Shown here: one piece after another, positions 23,281 to 35,361 of the stretch | Position numbering within the stretch: position 1 is the first letter of the stretch | Layout: each line of letters begins with the position of its first letter | Origin: Syngnathus acus | Lineage: Eukaryota; Chordata; Actinopteri; Syngnathiformes; Syngnathidae | NCBI RefSeq assembly: GCF_901709675.1 | Contig: NC_051097.1 | Span: 8,720,039-8,784,038 of the forward strand | Length of the DNA stretch: 64,000 bases | Direction: 5' to 3' | Notes under the pieces: generated by a model | The model's input: only the letters and a program-made list of their open reading frames with translations | Database searches by the model: none | Told to the model about the DNA's origin: nothing | Position numbers and translations under genes: made by a program

Positions 23281-24543
23281 ATGGAGGACAATCAGTGTGG
23301 GGACGTGGACTATCTCATCCAAGATGAAAACACGTTAATCGAAGGCGTGAGCAACCAAGTTCTGTTTGTTGTGGTACTCACCCTCACATTCCTGGCAGGC
23401 TTCCTCACGCTGCTCTGCAGGTAAATAAATGCAACTAAAGATTCTGTTGCATCACCTGAAATCACATTGCTGAGTTGTTGTTATGAACACCATACATGTT
23501 GATATTTCAGAGAGGATCAGCAGCCGAATATTCACCCCGAGAATCAGGAGCATGTTCGAGCTGTGCGACAGCAGCTTCAATCAGAGCAGGTTTGCTGGCT
23601 GTAATAAATATGGATGGTTAGTCATCCAATTTATGGCAATGTAGCATTTTTATTTGTTTGTATCCCAGGAGGAAAATTCCCAGCCGCAAAGTCCCCAGCC
23701 GGAAGCCAGGCAGCAGTATTACAGAGATATGTCTTGCCCGGTGTGTTTACAACAAGCCGTTCTACCCGTCGAAACCAATTGCGGTCATCTTTTCTGTGGT
23801 AAGGATGTTGTAACGCCAGTCAAGAAAATGTCAAACAGATATCAAAAAGACAAAGTGTCGGAATTGAACAGGCTCATTTCTTTGTCCACCAGGTTCCTGT
23901 ATTATAGCCTACTGGAGATATGGCGCCTGGTTGGGTGCCATTAACTGTCCCATATGCAGACAAATGGTGACACATTGATTTCTTTAAAATATTTATTTGT
24001 GAAAAGCTATACTACTTTTTTTTTTTTTTTTTTACTCTCCTCCTTGTGTCCAGGTCACATTGCTCTTCCCACTATTCCATGAGCATGCTGCTCCTCAGAG
24101 AGTCCAGGATGGTGAGGCAGAACCTCAGCTCATCCTCAGAGACATCAACGATTACAACCGTCGCTTCTCGGGCCAGCCAAGATCTGTGAGTTTTTAGTTT
24201 TGCAGCAAAAAGAAACAATCACAGGGAGCCTCTAGATTTAACAGTCTTGTTCTCTCGCCTTTTGTTTTCACAGTTGATGGACCGGCTCCGTGACGTCCCC
24301 ACCCTCCTCCGCCACGCTTTCAGGGAGATGTTCTCCATGGGCGGCCTGTTCTGGATGTTTCGAATCCGAATTATCCTCTGTCTGGTCGGAGCACTCACCT
24401 ATCTCGCGTCGCCGCTCGACATCCTCCCCGAGGCGCTTTTCGGCCTCCTCGGATTCATGGACGACTTCTTCGTCATCCTGCTCCTCTTTGTCTACATCTC
24501 GATTATGTATAGGGAGGTGGTCACGCAGAGATTGAACGGCTAG
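23281..24543 (+). CDS. rnf170: E3 ubiquitin ligase RNF170 (ER membrane RING finger)
   Basis: RNF170 is an ER-membrane ubiquitin ligase known to direct turnover of activated IP3 receptors. Coding exons are 23281-23420, 23511-23589, 23669-23798, 23893-23966, 24054-24185 and 24274-24543, giving 274 aa (human, from memory, 258). A hydrophobic segment at about 27-46 is the first membrane span. The C3HC4 RING uses Cys96, Cys99, Cys111, His113, Cys116, Cys119, Cys135 and Cys138, all present. After it come DUF1232-like features: a span at about 216-230, [19 protein letters not shown] at 231-249, and a last span at about 250-263. A Gln-rich linker before the RING partly explains the extra length. Two short upstream ORFs begin at 23248 and 23268. 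Very sure of the family. Confidence 0.96.
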
Positions 24544-24629
24544 TCCGGCACATTTTGCATCCAGGAAATTGAAGCTTGAAGGTAGTTTGCGTTATGTTAT
24601 AGAACTTTGTTTACAGCGGATTCAACATC

Positions 24630-24635
24630 AATAAA
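24630..24635 (+). terminator. Candidate rnf170 polyadenylation signal
   Basis: AATAAA lies 87 bases past the rnf170 stop codon. Another occurs near 24940, so alternative 3' ends are possible before the hook3 promoter. Confidence 0.6.
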
Positions 24636-25319
24636 AATGTTTGATTTATAATGCATCAAATTCATATGCCGCTTTTTTGGACTCTCAAAGACAAGGCTTA
24701 TGAATTTGTAGAAATGGACGAGTGTGAGTCATTGCTGTGTGACTCTCACAACCTGTTCAGTGACTTTACACTTGTTTATTTTGTCGAATATTCAATTTAT
24801 GTAAAATAATGAATTATCCTTAGCAACCATTGAGTGTTTCTACTCGCAGGAATTTTCTATATTGTTGCACTTGTGACTGTGAGCTGCTGCTTACTGTAAA
24901 CTGGACAATTGGTTTGTATTGTTAACCTGCAATTGAGAAATAAATGTGACGCTTGAGCAATGTGCAATTATGACATTTGGGACTTATTGCCTCTGACTTT
25001 TGTTGTTGTTGATACTTTAAACTGGTCGGGCAAGCGTCGGGTAAATTCAAGGCCAAGGCGCATTCCACACCACCATTATAATAATTGAGCATCAACCACT
25101 GATACAGTACAAGTGATTAATAGTGCAAGTCATCATTTTGGAATCAACTACAAAAATGTTGCTCACTGGGTGTGGGAAACACAATTATGCAACAAAACAG
25201 AAGCTAGTAATGCAAATGGTTAGGGCACTTAAAAGGAATTACTCAATTATTCAATATTTTTTATGCCGTGTCAACAGAAGAAAAATGTCAAATATGTGCC
25301 TTAGATAAATTAAGGATGG

Positions 25320-25497
25320 TTTATAGCACAATCGATACAGTCCAGTCAAGTTCTCGACTCCGCCCAACCAGCCCGCCTCAGGCAGACGCCGGTGTCGGAT
25401 TGTGAGACACCCAGAGAGCGAGAGACCTCGGGAGCTAGCGTCTGAGGTCGCTAATAACTTTAGGCTCTAGTCATTATCTAGCTTACTTTTATTTACA
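25320..25497 (+). promoter_or_regulatory. hook3 promoter and 5' UTR
   Basis: The bases before the hook3 start codon are richer in G+C than their surroundings and hold a GC-box-like CTCCGCCCA near 25360 and CAGCCCGCC nearby. No TATA box is seen. The stretch 24640-25320 between the rnf170 3' end and this block is AT-rich and shows no gene. Confidence 0.45.
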
Positions 25498-28400
25498 ATG
25501 TCTACATCGGGGCCCTTGGATCGAGTGGAACTCTGTGAAAGCCTTTTAACATGGGTAAGTCATCGACCATAACATCCGGTATTGTTTTTCCCCCCCTCCG
25601 GCGCTAGCTAGCAAGCTAGCATACGAGGCTAACGTTAGCTCATGAGCTAACAGCGGTACCGAGGAAAAATGACACGAGCTCACGTCGCTTACGTATGCAG
25701 GCCAGCTGTTGGCTGCCTTAGCTGGTGATGTGTTGCTTGCTAGTCGCTCTTTTCTAGAAAATATTTATCATTTGGGGCAAGCGATTATTTGGCAAGGTTC
25801 CTAATGGATGACACTTTTGTGACAGGCAGGTCAAGAGGTTCAAAAAATACATTGGAAAGTCTTTTTGTCTTTGGATCGATCCTAGGACGGGCCACCCTTT
25901 TTTTTTTGTCTTTCGTTCACATTCTGACTTGGTCATGGAAATGTTGCAGGAAAAAAAAGCATCTTTAAAAGGGCATGTGCTATCGACTATGATCATGTTT
26001 ACATGACTGACACGTTACAACGTCATGTCAACAGAGTGGCAAAATGTCATGTTTTGAATAAAACACTGTCTGCATTGTCTGCAGTTTACAGTCAAAATAT
26101 GCATGGTGTTAAAATAGAGCTTTGTCCGCTGCATTGTGCTGCTTTAGAATCAAGCTGCCTTGGTACCATGTTACAATAGAGTAAATCACATTTACCGTGA
26201 AATCTCAACAATGTGATTTGCCTTGTGTACTAAATTTGTAGGTTGAACAGCAATAAGCATGCTTAAATTGGACTTTTCCATTTTAACTGTTCCAACTGAG
26301 CGAGTAGAGCGCACAAAGTGAAAAACCAACCAACAAAGGATGCTGCAAGTGTAAATAGCACGCTAAGCTTTACTGAATTGTCAATGTGAGAGCAGTGAAT
26401 TTAATTTTTCACAACTTGGTGTGCATATGTGTTCCGGTGCTGCAGTGGGAAATACTTTTGTGGTCAAATATGTGACATATTTCACACTCTGACTTGCAAG
26501 ACCTGTGTTGAATATTTTGCTTTGCTCAAGTAGTTGCAAGTCAAATATTAAAAAAAAAAAAAACACCTCTCATCACCAATTTTTTTTTTTTTTTTTTAAA
26601 TAAAAAGTACAACAACCTGGGCTGTGCTAAAACGGTCGCAAATATATTGCAAATGAATGACATTTGTATTCCAAAACTGAACAGCCTTAACACTCATTAA
26701 GTAGCTTATGCTTACTTTTGTTCCCTGACCCCCTTTTAAGCGCCTCTGGTGACAACCCCCCAATTTTGACCTCTTTTTAGCAAGTTGCTACTTGCATTAG
26801 CATGGCCTTGTGTGTCTTGCTGCCTAGGATTTAGAAGGTTAAAAACAAGGGGGAGATCTATTACATCAACACAGCTCCAAAATAAATGTTGCCATCATGC
26901 AAGCGGGATATTATATGGTGACGTCCGTGATTTCCCTGGTAAACGGTGTTATGTAATAAAGGGGTGTTGTTTGGGTTTTGTGTGCTGGCCCTGGGCCAGC
27001 GGGCAGTCTTGAGATATTTGTCTGCCAGATACAGATCCTCTCAGATCCGCTCTTTCAGTCCTTTTTGGATTAGTTGAGCCTTTTTCAATTCAGGAAATTA
27101 ATTCTTTGAAAAAAAATAAAAATAGATGTCATGGTCTTTTGAGCTCTGTTATTAAAAATATAAGGAAATTGATCCATGGGTAGGAATTTAGTCTTGTCCT
27201 TTGCTGTCAAATTTCCAACATTCCTGTTCTCCATTTCAGTCACGTGGACTGTTGGCATGTGGACTTGTCATTCTGGGCAACAGCCTTAAGTAGAACTCCA
27301 GATGATAGACTGAACCGGGCGCATAATTGAAATAGTTTTCAAGTTGGCTTTAGACATGCTGTTCATTTTACGTTATCACATGCGGTGTCAGCACAATCAA
27401 ATGTGATCGAATAATTATTTTGTTGGTTTAGGTTCAAACATTCGGGGTCGAGGCTCAATGCAAGACTGTGGAGGACATGACGAGCGGCGTCGTTATGGCG
27501 CAGGCTCTCCAGAAAATGTGAGTGGAGAATTAGAAGTGTTACATTTTAGAAATGTCACCTGGTCTTAATATTCCGCGACTGGAATTTGATTTTCCGTGTT
27601 CATTTCGTAGAGACGAAGTGTATTTCAATGACGCATGGATTAGTCGAATCAAGCCAGATGTTGGTGACAACTGGAGGTTAAAGGTGAGGATAAATTCCAG
27701 TTTATAATGATTCACGTTTTCGATCCACTCAGTCATAATTATTGCATGTAATAGTGTATTAGCATTCATTCAAATCATGGCTTTTGGGTGAAACTTTTTT
27801 TTTTCCAGGTCAGCAATCTAAAGAAAATTCTCAAAGGTATCCTCGATTATAACCAGGAGGTAAGATGGATGGATGACTTTTTTTTTTGAAAGCGTTCAAA
27901 GTTGATTTAAAAGGACAAATTGGCAATGTGTAATCTGCCCCTCCCTTTCAAGATTCTCGGCCAGCACATAAACGACTTCACGCTTCCTGACGTCACCCTC
28001 ATCGGAGAACACTCCGACCCGGCAGAACTCGGGAGGATGCTTCAACTCATTCTGGGATGTGCTGTCAACTGTGAACAGAAGCAAGGTGAGCGTCCAAAAT
28101 CCAACACAAGATTTGTGTGCGCCAACTTGTCTCACCGTTTTATTTTCTTCCTCTCTAGAGTATATCCAATCCATCATGATGATGGAGGAATCAGTCCAGC
28201 ATGTGGTCATGACAGCCATCCAAGAGGTAGATCATTTTGTGGAATTGGGAAGATGTTCCGGTCAAGATTGAATGGAATTTAGACATTCAGACTTTCAACC
28301 TTCAATCGTCTGGTTTTTTTTTTTTTTTTTGCGTTTCCATCAGCTCATGAGTAAAGAGACTCCCGTGACAGGAGGAAACGACTCCTACGTGGATCTCGAC

Positions 28401-31400
28401 AGACAGGTACGCATATTCATGAGATGTAAATTTGTTATTTGCCTTTGTGTTGCAATCATAGTGGGATAAATTGACTAATCTTTTTTTTTTTTTTTTTTTT
28501 TTTAAATGATCAGTGCCACATGGTCTGTTGAATTGACCAATTCTTAACCAGTATTAACTCTTGATGGATAAAAAAAAAATAAAAGAAAACATTATTTTTT
28601 TGCATTTTTAGTTAAAAAAGTCTGTTGAGGAGCTCAATGAAGCTTTGGCCACAAAGGAGGAGATTTCCCAGAGGTGTCGTGAGCTTGATATGCAGGTTGG
28701 TTTCATGTCATCCTCATCCTTTTTATTTTTTTATTTTTTAAAGTCAATTTATGGGCCTTTTCACATCTACCACTAAATTAAGTATGTTTTTTTTCCTGAT
28801 TATATTGCGTAAGAATTCCATTACATTTTGACTTGCTTTCTTCCCAATATTTCAATATTTATTTATTTTGCATGGATGCATTCATTTCCTGCCAACTCCA
28901 TAATTGAGCCGTGGTTTAAAGGATTATCTAATCTCCTGTTCTGTTCAATTTGTTTCTGTGGCTATTTCAATATCATTTGTGCCTTGCTTCCAAGGCCCTC
29001 CATATTCAAGAGGAGCGCGATAGACTGAGGTTAGACTTTAATGAGCTAGAAGAGAGGGTAAATTCAAACTTTATTTCTTCCACTCATTCTGTGTGGTGTG
29101 ACTAATAAGAGTCATGTCGATTTTTTTTGTTCCCCCCCCCCGCCTTCAGTTTTGCTTGCCTCAAATGACCCGCTTTGCTGAGGATTTGCGTGTGTTTGCC
29201 TTGTTAGCAGAACTTTTGAGGTGTCATCTCCAGATACGTGAGATGGCCTTGAAATAAATATCTCCCACGCGTTCAACTTTCAGGTGGCAGCCCTACAGGA
29301 GGAAAAGAGTAGCTTGCTTGCGGAAAACCAACTTTTAATGGAGCGACTCAACCAGTCGGACTCCATCGAGGATATCAACAGCCCGGCCGGCCGCAGACAC
29401 CTCCAGCTGCAGACGCAACTGGAGCAGCTCCAGGAAGAAACATTCAGGTGTGGACCGAGCGCAAAGGTTAGCCGTCTTCGGAACCAGTTGGGATCATTTC
29501 ATTGTCGTCACCTTCCAGGTTGGAAGCATCGAAAGACGATTATCGGATCCGTTGCGAGGAGCTTGAAAAAGAACTTTTGGAGGTGAGGTCGCAGAATGAA
29601 GAGCTCACATCTCTGGCTGATGAAGCCCAGTCGCTGAAGGATGAGATGGATGTTCTCAGGTAAGCAACTTCTGTCTACCACATCTTCTCATTTTTTTTAG
29701 AGCACAAAAAATCCAGGGTGTGTAGACTTTTTATACCCAAGGCAAAGGGAAACAAGCCAGATGTTGTTGTTTTTTCTTCTCCAGGCATTCATCAGACAAA
29801 GTGTCAAAGCTTGAGGGCACAGTAGAACACTACAAGAAGAAACTCGAGGACATGGGACTCCTCAGGAGACAGGTGCCGCTTACAAACATCCAAACCAGTT
29901 CTCACATATTCACAATTTTATTGTCCCCCATGTTCTATCAGCAACATTTGTTTCCATTTTTTGCAGAGTAAGCTTTTGGAGGAGAAGAACACAGTGTTAA
30001 TGCAGACCAACATCAGTTTAGAAGAAGAGCTCCGAAAGGCTAATGCTACCAAGGGCCAGTTGGAGACTTATAAGAGACAGGTAAATCGGAAAAGCTACAT
30101 AACGTAGCTTGCGTTGCTGTGATAGTCATCGTGGATTCTTCCATCCGCTCTGCGCAGGTGGTGGAACTTCAAAACAGACTGTCGGAAGAATCGAAAAAGG
30201 CCGACAAGATGGAGTTTGAGTACAAACGTGTCAAAGAGAAAGTCGACTCTTTACAGAAAGAAAAGGACGTATGTGCACGGATAAGTTATTTATTCATTTT
30301 TTATGCTATGTACAAAATGGTTGCATTTTATGAATTTGTTTTTCCCCCTATGTAGCGTATGCGAACGGAGCGAGACTCTTTGAAGGAGACCATTGAGGAG
30401 CTGCATTGTGTCCAAGCTCAAGAGGGACAGCTAACGGCAGGTATAAGCAAAAAAAAAAAAAGAATTGGCTAAATTTAACGTTTCGAGTTACAAGACCATT
30501 ATTTGTGCCCCAGGTCTTCTCCCACTCGCCAGCGCCGACGGTTCCGATTCTTTGGCAGCCGAGATCACAACGCCAGAGATTCGGTATGTTTGGCGCGATG
30601 AAAAAATATTGGATGCTTCTTAACTAAATCAATTTTTTGCACAGAGAGCATTTGATTCGCCTTCAGCACGAGAACAAAATGCTGAAGCTGGCTCAAGAGG
30701 GCTCGGATAACGAGAAGATTGCGCTTTTACAGAGTCTGCTGGAAGACTCCAATAGAAGGAAAAGTGAGCTGGAGACCGAAAACAGGTCAGTGTATTTTAA
30801 TCTTGTCAGGCTGTCAACTCCGTTTTGTCTTCCAAACAATGTTGTCCAACCGGTCGGTCTCTGCGCTTTGCATGTTTGTAGGTTAACCAACCAGCGCCTG
30901 ATGGAGGAACAGAGTCAGATAGAAGAGCTCCAGAAGAATCTCCAGGAACAAGGCTCCAAAGCAGATGATGTACGTCATGAAACGTGGCTTCAAGAGACTC
31001 CCAATTTTCAACTTCAGTTTGTGTTCAACCATATTTCTCTTTCACGTTTCAGTCTTCCATTATGAAGAAGAAATACGCCGAGCACATGTAAGTACATTGT
31101 GTTCATCTATGACTGTGCATCTTTGAAAAAATACAAATATTTGCTCCGCCTCACCAGGGAGAAACTTCAAGAAGTGAACAACGAGTTACTGAAGAAAAAT
31201 GCCTTCATCGACGAGATGGAGCCCAAATACGCCGCCGGCTGTGAGTTTACGCTCGAGTGCTCCTTAACTTGCTGTCGTCTTTGAATCTGGTTAATCACTC
31301 GGCTTTCTTTTGTTAGCTCAACGCGTGGATGAACTGGAGGAGGCCTTGAAAAAGAAAGATGATGAGATGAAGCAAATGGAGGAGCGGTATAAGAAATATC

Positions 31401-32228
31401 TGGAGAAAGCCAAGAGCGTGAGGACATATTTCAATTTTCAAACATCCTTATTAACAGTCGAACATCCCTGACTGGTTCCATTTGGGTTCTCAGGTAATTC
31501 GCACTCTAGATCCTAAACAGAACCAGGGCTCAGGTCCAGAAGTTCAGGCCTTGAAAAACCAGCTGCAGGAGAAAGAGCGGATGCTGCACTCGTTGGAGGT
31601 CATTTGGCTCGCAAATAAGAACCAAAGATAAACTCTTGGTGTGATTCTCTTCTGATAGTCTTTTTTTTTTTCTTCAACAGAAAGAAATGGATAAAACAAA
31701 AAGCCAGAGGGATTATGAGGAGAAACTGATTGTGTCGGCCTGGTATAATATGGTAAGAGTGACATTAACAGTTTTTTGAAATTACTCCAAAACACACACA
31801 GACATTTAATGGACCATTTAATTCACACAAAAAATAACAGAATTAATTATTTCAGTGCAAAACCGCCATAGACATAACATGGACAGAGTTCACCGCTAGG
31901 TGGCAGTATTGCTAAGAGCTGATCTTAAATCAACACTAATGTATTTTTCCTCCCTCTCCAATTCTTCACCATTAGTCGGCCGGTAATAATCGACTCCTGC
32001 TGCAGCGTCTGTTTTTAAACGAGATAAATTTAAAGTCAATTGCTCCGGTTCTGTTGAATACTCATCTTTTTTTATTTATTTTCCCAGGGAATGACTTTCC
32101 AGAAAAAGGCGGCCGAAGACAGATTGGCCAACACCGGCTCCAGTCAGTCTTTCCTGGCCCGCCAGAGGCAAGCCACCAGTTCCCGGCGCAGCTACCCAGG
32201 CCACGTCCCGCCGGCTACCGCGAGGTAG
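25498..32228 (+). CDS. hook3: Hook microtubule-tethering protein 3 (dynein cargo adaptor)
   Basis: HOOK3 activates dynein-dynactin and links it to endosomal and Golgi cargo. I placed 24 coding exons, 25498-25554 to 32088-32228, all with GT-AG joins. Others: 27432-27517, 27611-27683, 27809-27859, 27953-28085, 28159-28226, 28344-28406, 28612-28695, 28995-29057, 29284-29447, 29519-29659, 29785-29872, 29967-30080, 30158-30268, 30356-30440, 30514-30583, 30645-30785, 30882-30969, 31053-31087, 31158-31240, 31317-31417, 31494-31598, 31681-31752. With every exon the product is 738 aa; without 28995-29057 it is 717, close to human HOOK3 (718 from memory). Residues 1 to about 160 form the Hook calponin-homology-like domain, with Gln147 and Ile154 at the dynein light-intermediate-chain contact helix (EEKxx-type numbering as in human). 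Long coiled coil follows, then the C-terminal VSAWYNMGMTF and SFLARQRQATSSRR blocks. These fit HOOK3 better than HOOK1 or HOOK2. Confidence 0.96.
28995..29057 (+). other. hook3: Extra in-frame 63-base exon of hook3 (candidate cassette)
   Basis: Between the exons ending ELDMQ and starting VAALQEEK there is a 63-base open block with a good acceptor (TTGCTTCCAAG) and donor (GAGAGG/GTAAAT). It encodes 21 residues, ALHIQEERDRLRL then DFNELEER, rich in Glu, Arg and Leu with coiled-coil spacing. Twenty-one residues are exactly three heptads, so including it would lengthen the coiled coil without a phase shift. The mammalian HOOK3 I recall joins the flanking exons directly. Confidence 0.7.
29707..29742 (-). 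repeat. Terminal fragment of the same dispersed repeat, in a hook3 intron
   Basis: CAGGGTGTGTAGACTTTTTA followed by TACCC resembles the terminus of the repeat seen at 4340 and 49743. Confidence 0.35.
31893..31908 (+). promoter_or_regulatory. CTCF-like motif in hook3 intron
   Basis: CCGCTAGGTGGCAGTA matches the CTCF core with one substitution, in the last hook3 intron. Confidence 0.45.
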
Positions 32229-33343
32229 AAAGGCAGACAAAAAGTTCCAGCAGCAAAACTACTTTATTCAAAACCCTGAACTGTTCATTTCAAATTCTGC
32301 CTGTTGATTTTCATTTTGTTTTTTCTTCACCCTTCTTCCTGATTAGATCCGTCAGGTAGAGATGCCAGGCAAGACTGCCCAAAAACGTTTCGCCGCTTTT
32401 ATTCCCGGCTAAACTTTTTTTTTTTTTCCCTCTGAGTCAAGTGATGGCAGAGCACACACGAGACGAGCATTGTTTTATCATCGCGCATTGCTCACCACTT
32501 AACCTCAACATGCAGTAGTCATGCACAATTCTACCTAGATCAGTCTTAAAAGTATTTTTTTTCTTCATCTTTTATTTCTAAACGGGTAACAAATGTTGCT
32601 GAAATAATTTCAGTAGGTGCGACTTCACCAGCGTATACTTGGTTTTCTCATCACACATTTTAGTGCCAAAATAGAAAAGTAAACACACAATAGGACAGCT
32701 GCATCTCCTGGAAGTGGAAATTGAAGAAAGGATTGAGTGGAGCACCGCTTTTTTTTTTTTTTTTTTTTAAGTCAAGTCTTTCATCTTAAACAACTTTCAT
32801 GGCTCACAAATCCCTATTTTGAAATCATTTTTTTGGTTTTAGTCTTTCAAAAACTAACTCTGTTAATTGTTCATGACAGGACATGTGATGTGGGGAGATT
32901 TTTTATTTTAACAATAGCCAAGAAATATTCATTTGTGGCCACAAAAAAGGGAAAATGTGTGCACTAAATACTCATTTGTGGCCACAAATTAACCATTCCT
33001 TAACCCCCCCAGCCCTGTATCACATCTGGGGCACATTAGTCACCCGCTTTTAAAATCCAGGCCAAAATTCACTGCTAACATTCCCTCCTATCTGACTGTT
33101 ATCTCCTGTTCTCCTCCCTCCCCCCCCCCTAACAGCAATATCCCAGCATGATCGGCGCAGCAGTGACCCCGGCCCGATACGGCCCGGCCCATCCATGCTG
33201 GCGAAACCCGAGGCGCACGATGCATGCAATACCTGCCTGCCGACCCTTTGCATGACTTTGCATTGACTGTGAGTTAACCCGGCATACGGCAACAGCAGCA
33301 TGAGCACTAACAGCCCTCTGCAGCATTGCGATCCTCTGTTGCG

Positions 33344-33358
33344 CCACTAGGGGGAGCT
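33344..33358 (+). promoter_or_regulatory. CTCF-like motif downstream of hook3
   Basis: CCACTAGGGGGAGCT; the usual C after the G run is A, so the match is moderate. Confidence 0.35.
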
Positions 33359-35355
33359 GTGGGGAAAGAAAACTTCATTTATTCATCTTTTGTATTCCTC
33401 TTCCCTGTTGCTTTCTTGCTCTTCATGGACATGCCTGCTTTGTGTTTCCAAACGGCATCAAGCCTGTTTTAGCACAGTGACATCTATCTGGAATACCTCA
33501 ACAGCATTTTTCCACATATTCAGTAGTGAATTGATTTCAGTATTTGAGAGGGAAGGAAAAAAACAGGACAAAAAAAATTACCTTTTATATCGGAAATTTT
33601 CCTCTCCCATTTTGGACACTTTGTCATTGTAAAAAAAAAATCGAAGAAAGACTTTACCTATCCTTAAAATGTGACCCGAGGACATGCTAGCTGGGCTTTT
33701 ACCTCAACTTTTAGCAACTAGGCATAGGATGGGAAAATGTTTGTATACAACACAAAAAAAAATCACAAATCCACTTTTAAGTATTTTTCTAAGCTCCAAC
33801 ATGTCTGTATTTTGTGACGTCATGTCGATTTGATACATTTGATGTATATAGCGTACTTGAACATAAAGCAGGCGCGTCCTTTGCGTGGTGCCGTATACAT
33901 CCAAAGAAGAACCAGTATTGAGCCAAAAGTAAGTATTCACACATGTCAAGCATCTGTGAAGAGAAAACTACATCAATGTGGAGTTTCTATTGAAAGGCCA
34001 AGCAGATGAAAAATCCCTCGAAAATCAATAATTGTGTGCAAGTCATGACAAAATAATCATAGGTCAACTTTATCATGCAGCTTCATATTGTACATGTATT
34101 TTCTGTAGCTTCTTATTGCATATTTATATTTGAACTGCAAGGCTTAGGAGGTCAATTTATTTAAAATGGTGGCGCATGTTACAGGCATGAATGCAAGAAA
34201 TGGTTCAATCCGCCAGTTTAGTGCCTTTGTTACCGATGCGCTCATTTTGAAGGCAGTGTGCGAGCTGACTTTTAAACATGTTTTTTTTTTTGGTGTCGTT
34301 TTGAAAAGACAAATTATGGGATATCAACTGCCTCCGTTTTCATAGTTGCTTCTAAACAAGAGTTGATGAGGGCTTGTCTTTTTCTTATTTTACTCTGTCA
34401 TGTGTAACGATTTATCTTATGCAGTGCATTTTTTTTTAAATTCTTATTTATTCTTTTGTGTCTTGCGCAGAAGTGTTAGTATTATGTTCCCACCTTAACG
34501 ATTCATTTAAAATAATTGTCTCATACAAACAACAAGGAAGTGACCCAAAACTGAAAAGTCAGACCGGTGAACAGCGTGTTGCTTTTATTTCCTTACAGGC
34601 ACGACACAGTTTCAGGATTGTTCGAACTCGTAAAAAGCACATTTTGAAACCTCAAATTACCTTGCATTGGATTTACTCTCATACTACAAATAAAAATTAA
34701 TTAGTGGTCATTTGCAGTCAATAGGAAATTAATTAAAAAAGTGTAGCGGAACCGTCAAAGTGAAATGATCCTTTATGATGTGACATGAAAAACATTTTGC
34801 CTTTGTAAAATAAAACAAAAACGAATCAAAATAAAACTCACCTTGAGGACAGGACGTGATATTCGGCACTTCAGATCGGCTTTAATCGAATGACACAGAG
34901 GAAGGAAGTTACCCGATGCAACTTGATCTGATCAATTTATTTAGCAGACCAAACTGTAATGGAGGCGATTTTTGGTGCTTGACAATCCAATTATTCCGTT
35001 TCATTTAGCCGTGGCGCTCACGTAGTATCAAAGAGTGAAATAATCAAGAATTTGGCGTTTCCATGTTACCCGACTGCAAATGGTCAAATGTTCTCGTACT
35101 CTGTCAGACTGTAGAATATCATGCAGTGTTTATACTTTTTTTTTTCTTTTTGTTACTCATTTGGACAATGAAGTTGCAACTAACTATCCATTTGCCAAGT
35201 TTTTTATTGCTTGTATCCAACCCCCACTATGTATATAGTCGCATTTTGCAACTGCAGTTACAAGGGGGGGCCTTTTAGGGACGGTGATCAAAGTGGTTAA
35301 GATGGAGATCTGATAACGTGCTTCCGACACTGTAAACTTTGCAGACGACGTTGTA

Positions 35356-35361
35356 AATAAA
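35356..35361 (+). terminator. Candidate distal hook3 polyadenylation signal
   Basis: AATAAA downstream of hook3, followed by T-rich sequence. No competing plus-strand gene lies between the stop codon and this site. Confidence 0.4.

Larger units (their letters stand above)
32229..35361 (+). other. Probable hook3 3' UTR and 3' flank
   Basis: No other coding exon was found in this stretch. The strongest 3' end signal, AATAAA at 35356-35361, lies about 3.1 kb past the stop. A long 3' UTR is plausible but unproved; earlier AATAAA-like sites near 34685 and 34808 could end it sooner. T-rich runs and a CTCF-like motif at 33344 are the main features. Confidence 0.4.

Noticed and set aside
23614-23944. 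Two overlapping open frames in the rnf170 region read as separate small genes
   Set aside because: One is rnf170 exon 3 reading on into its intron; the other is an overlapping wrong frame.
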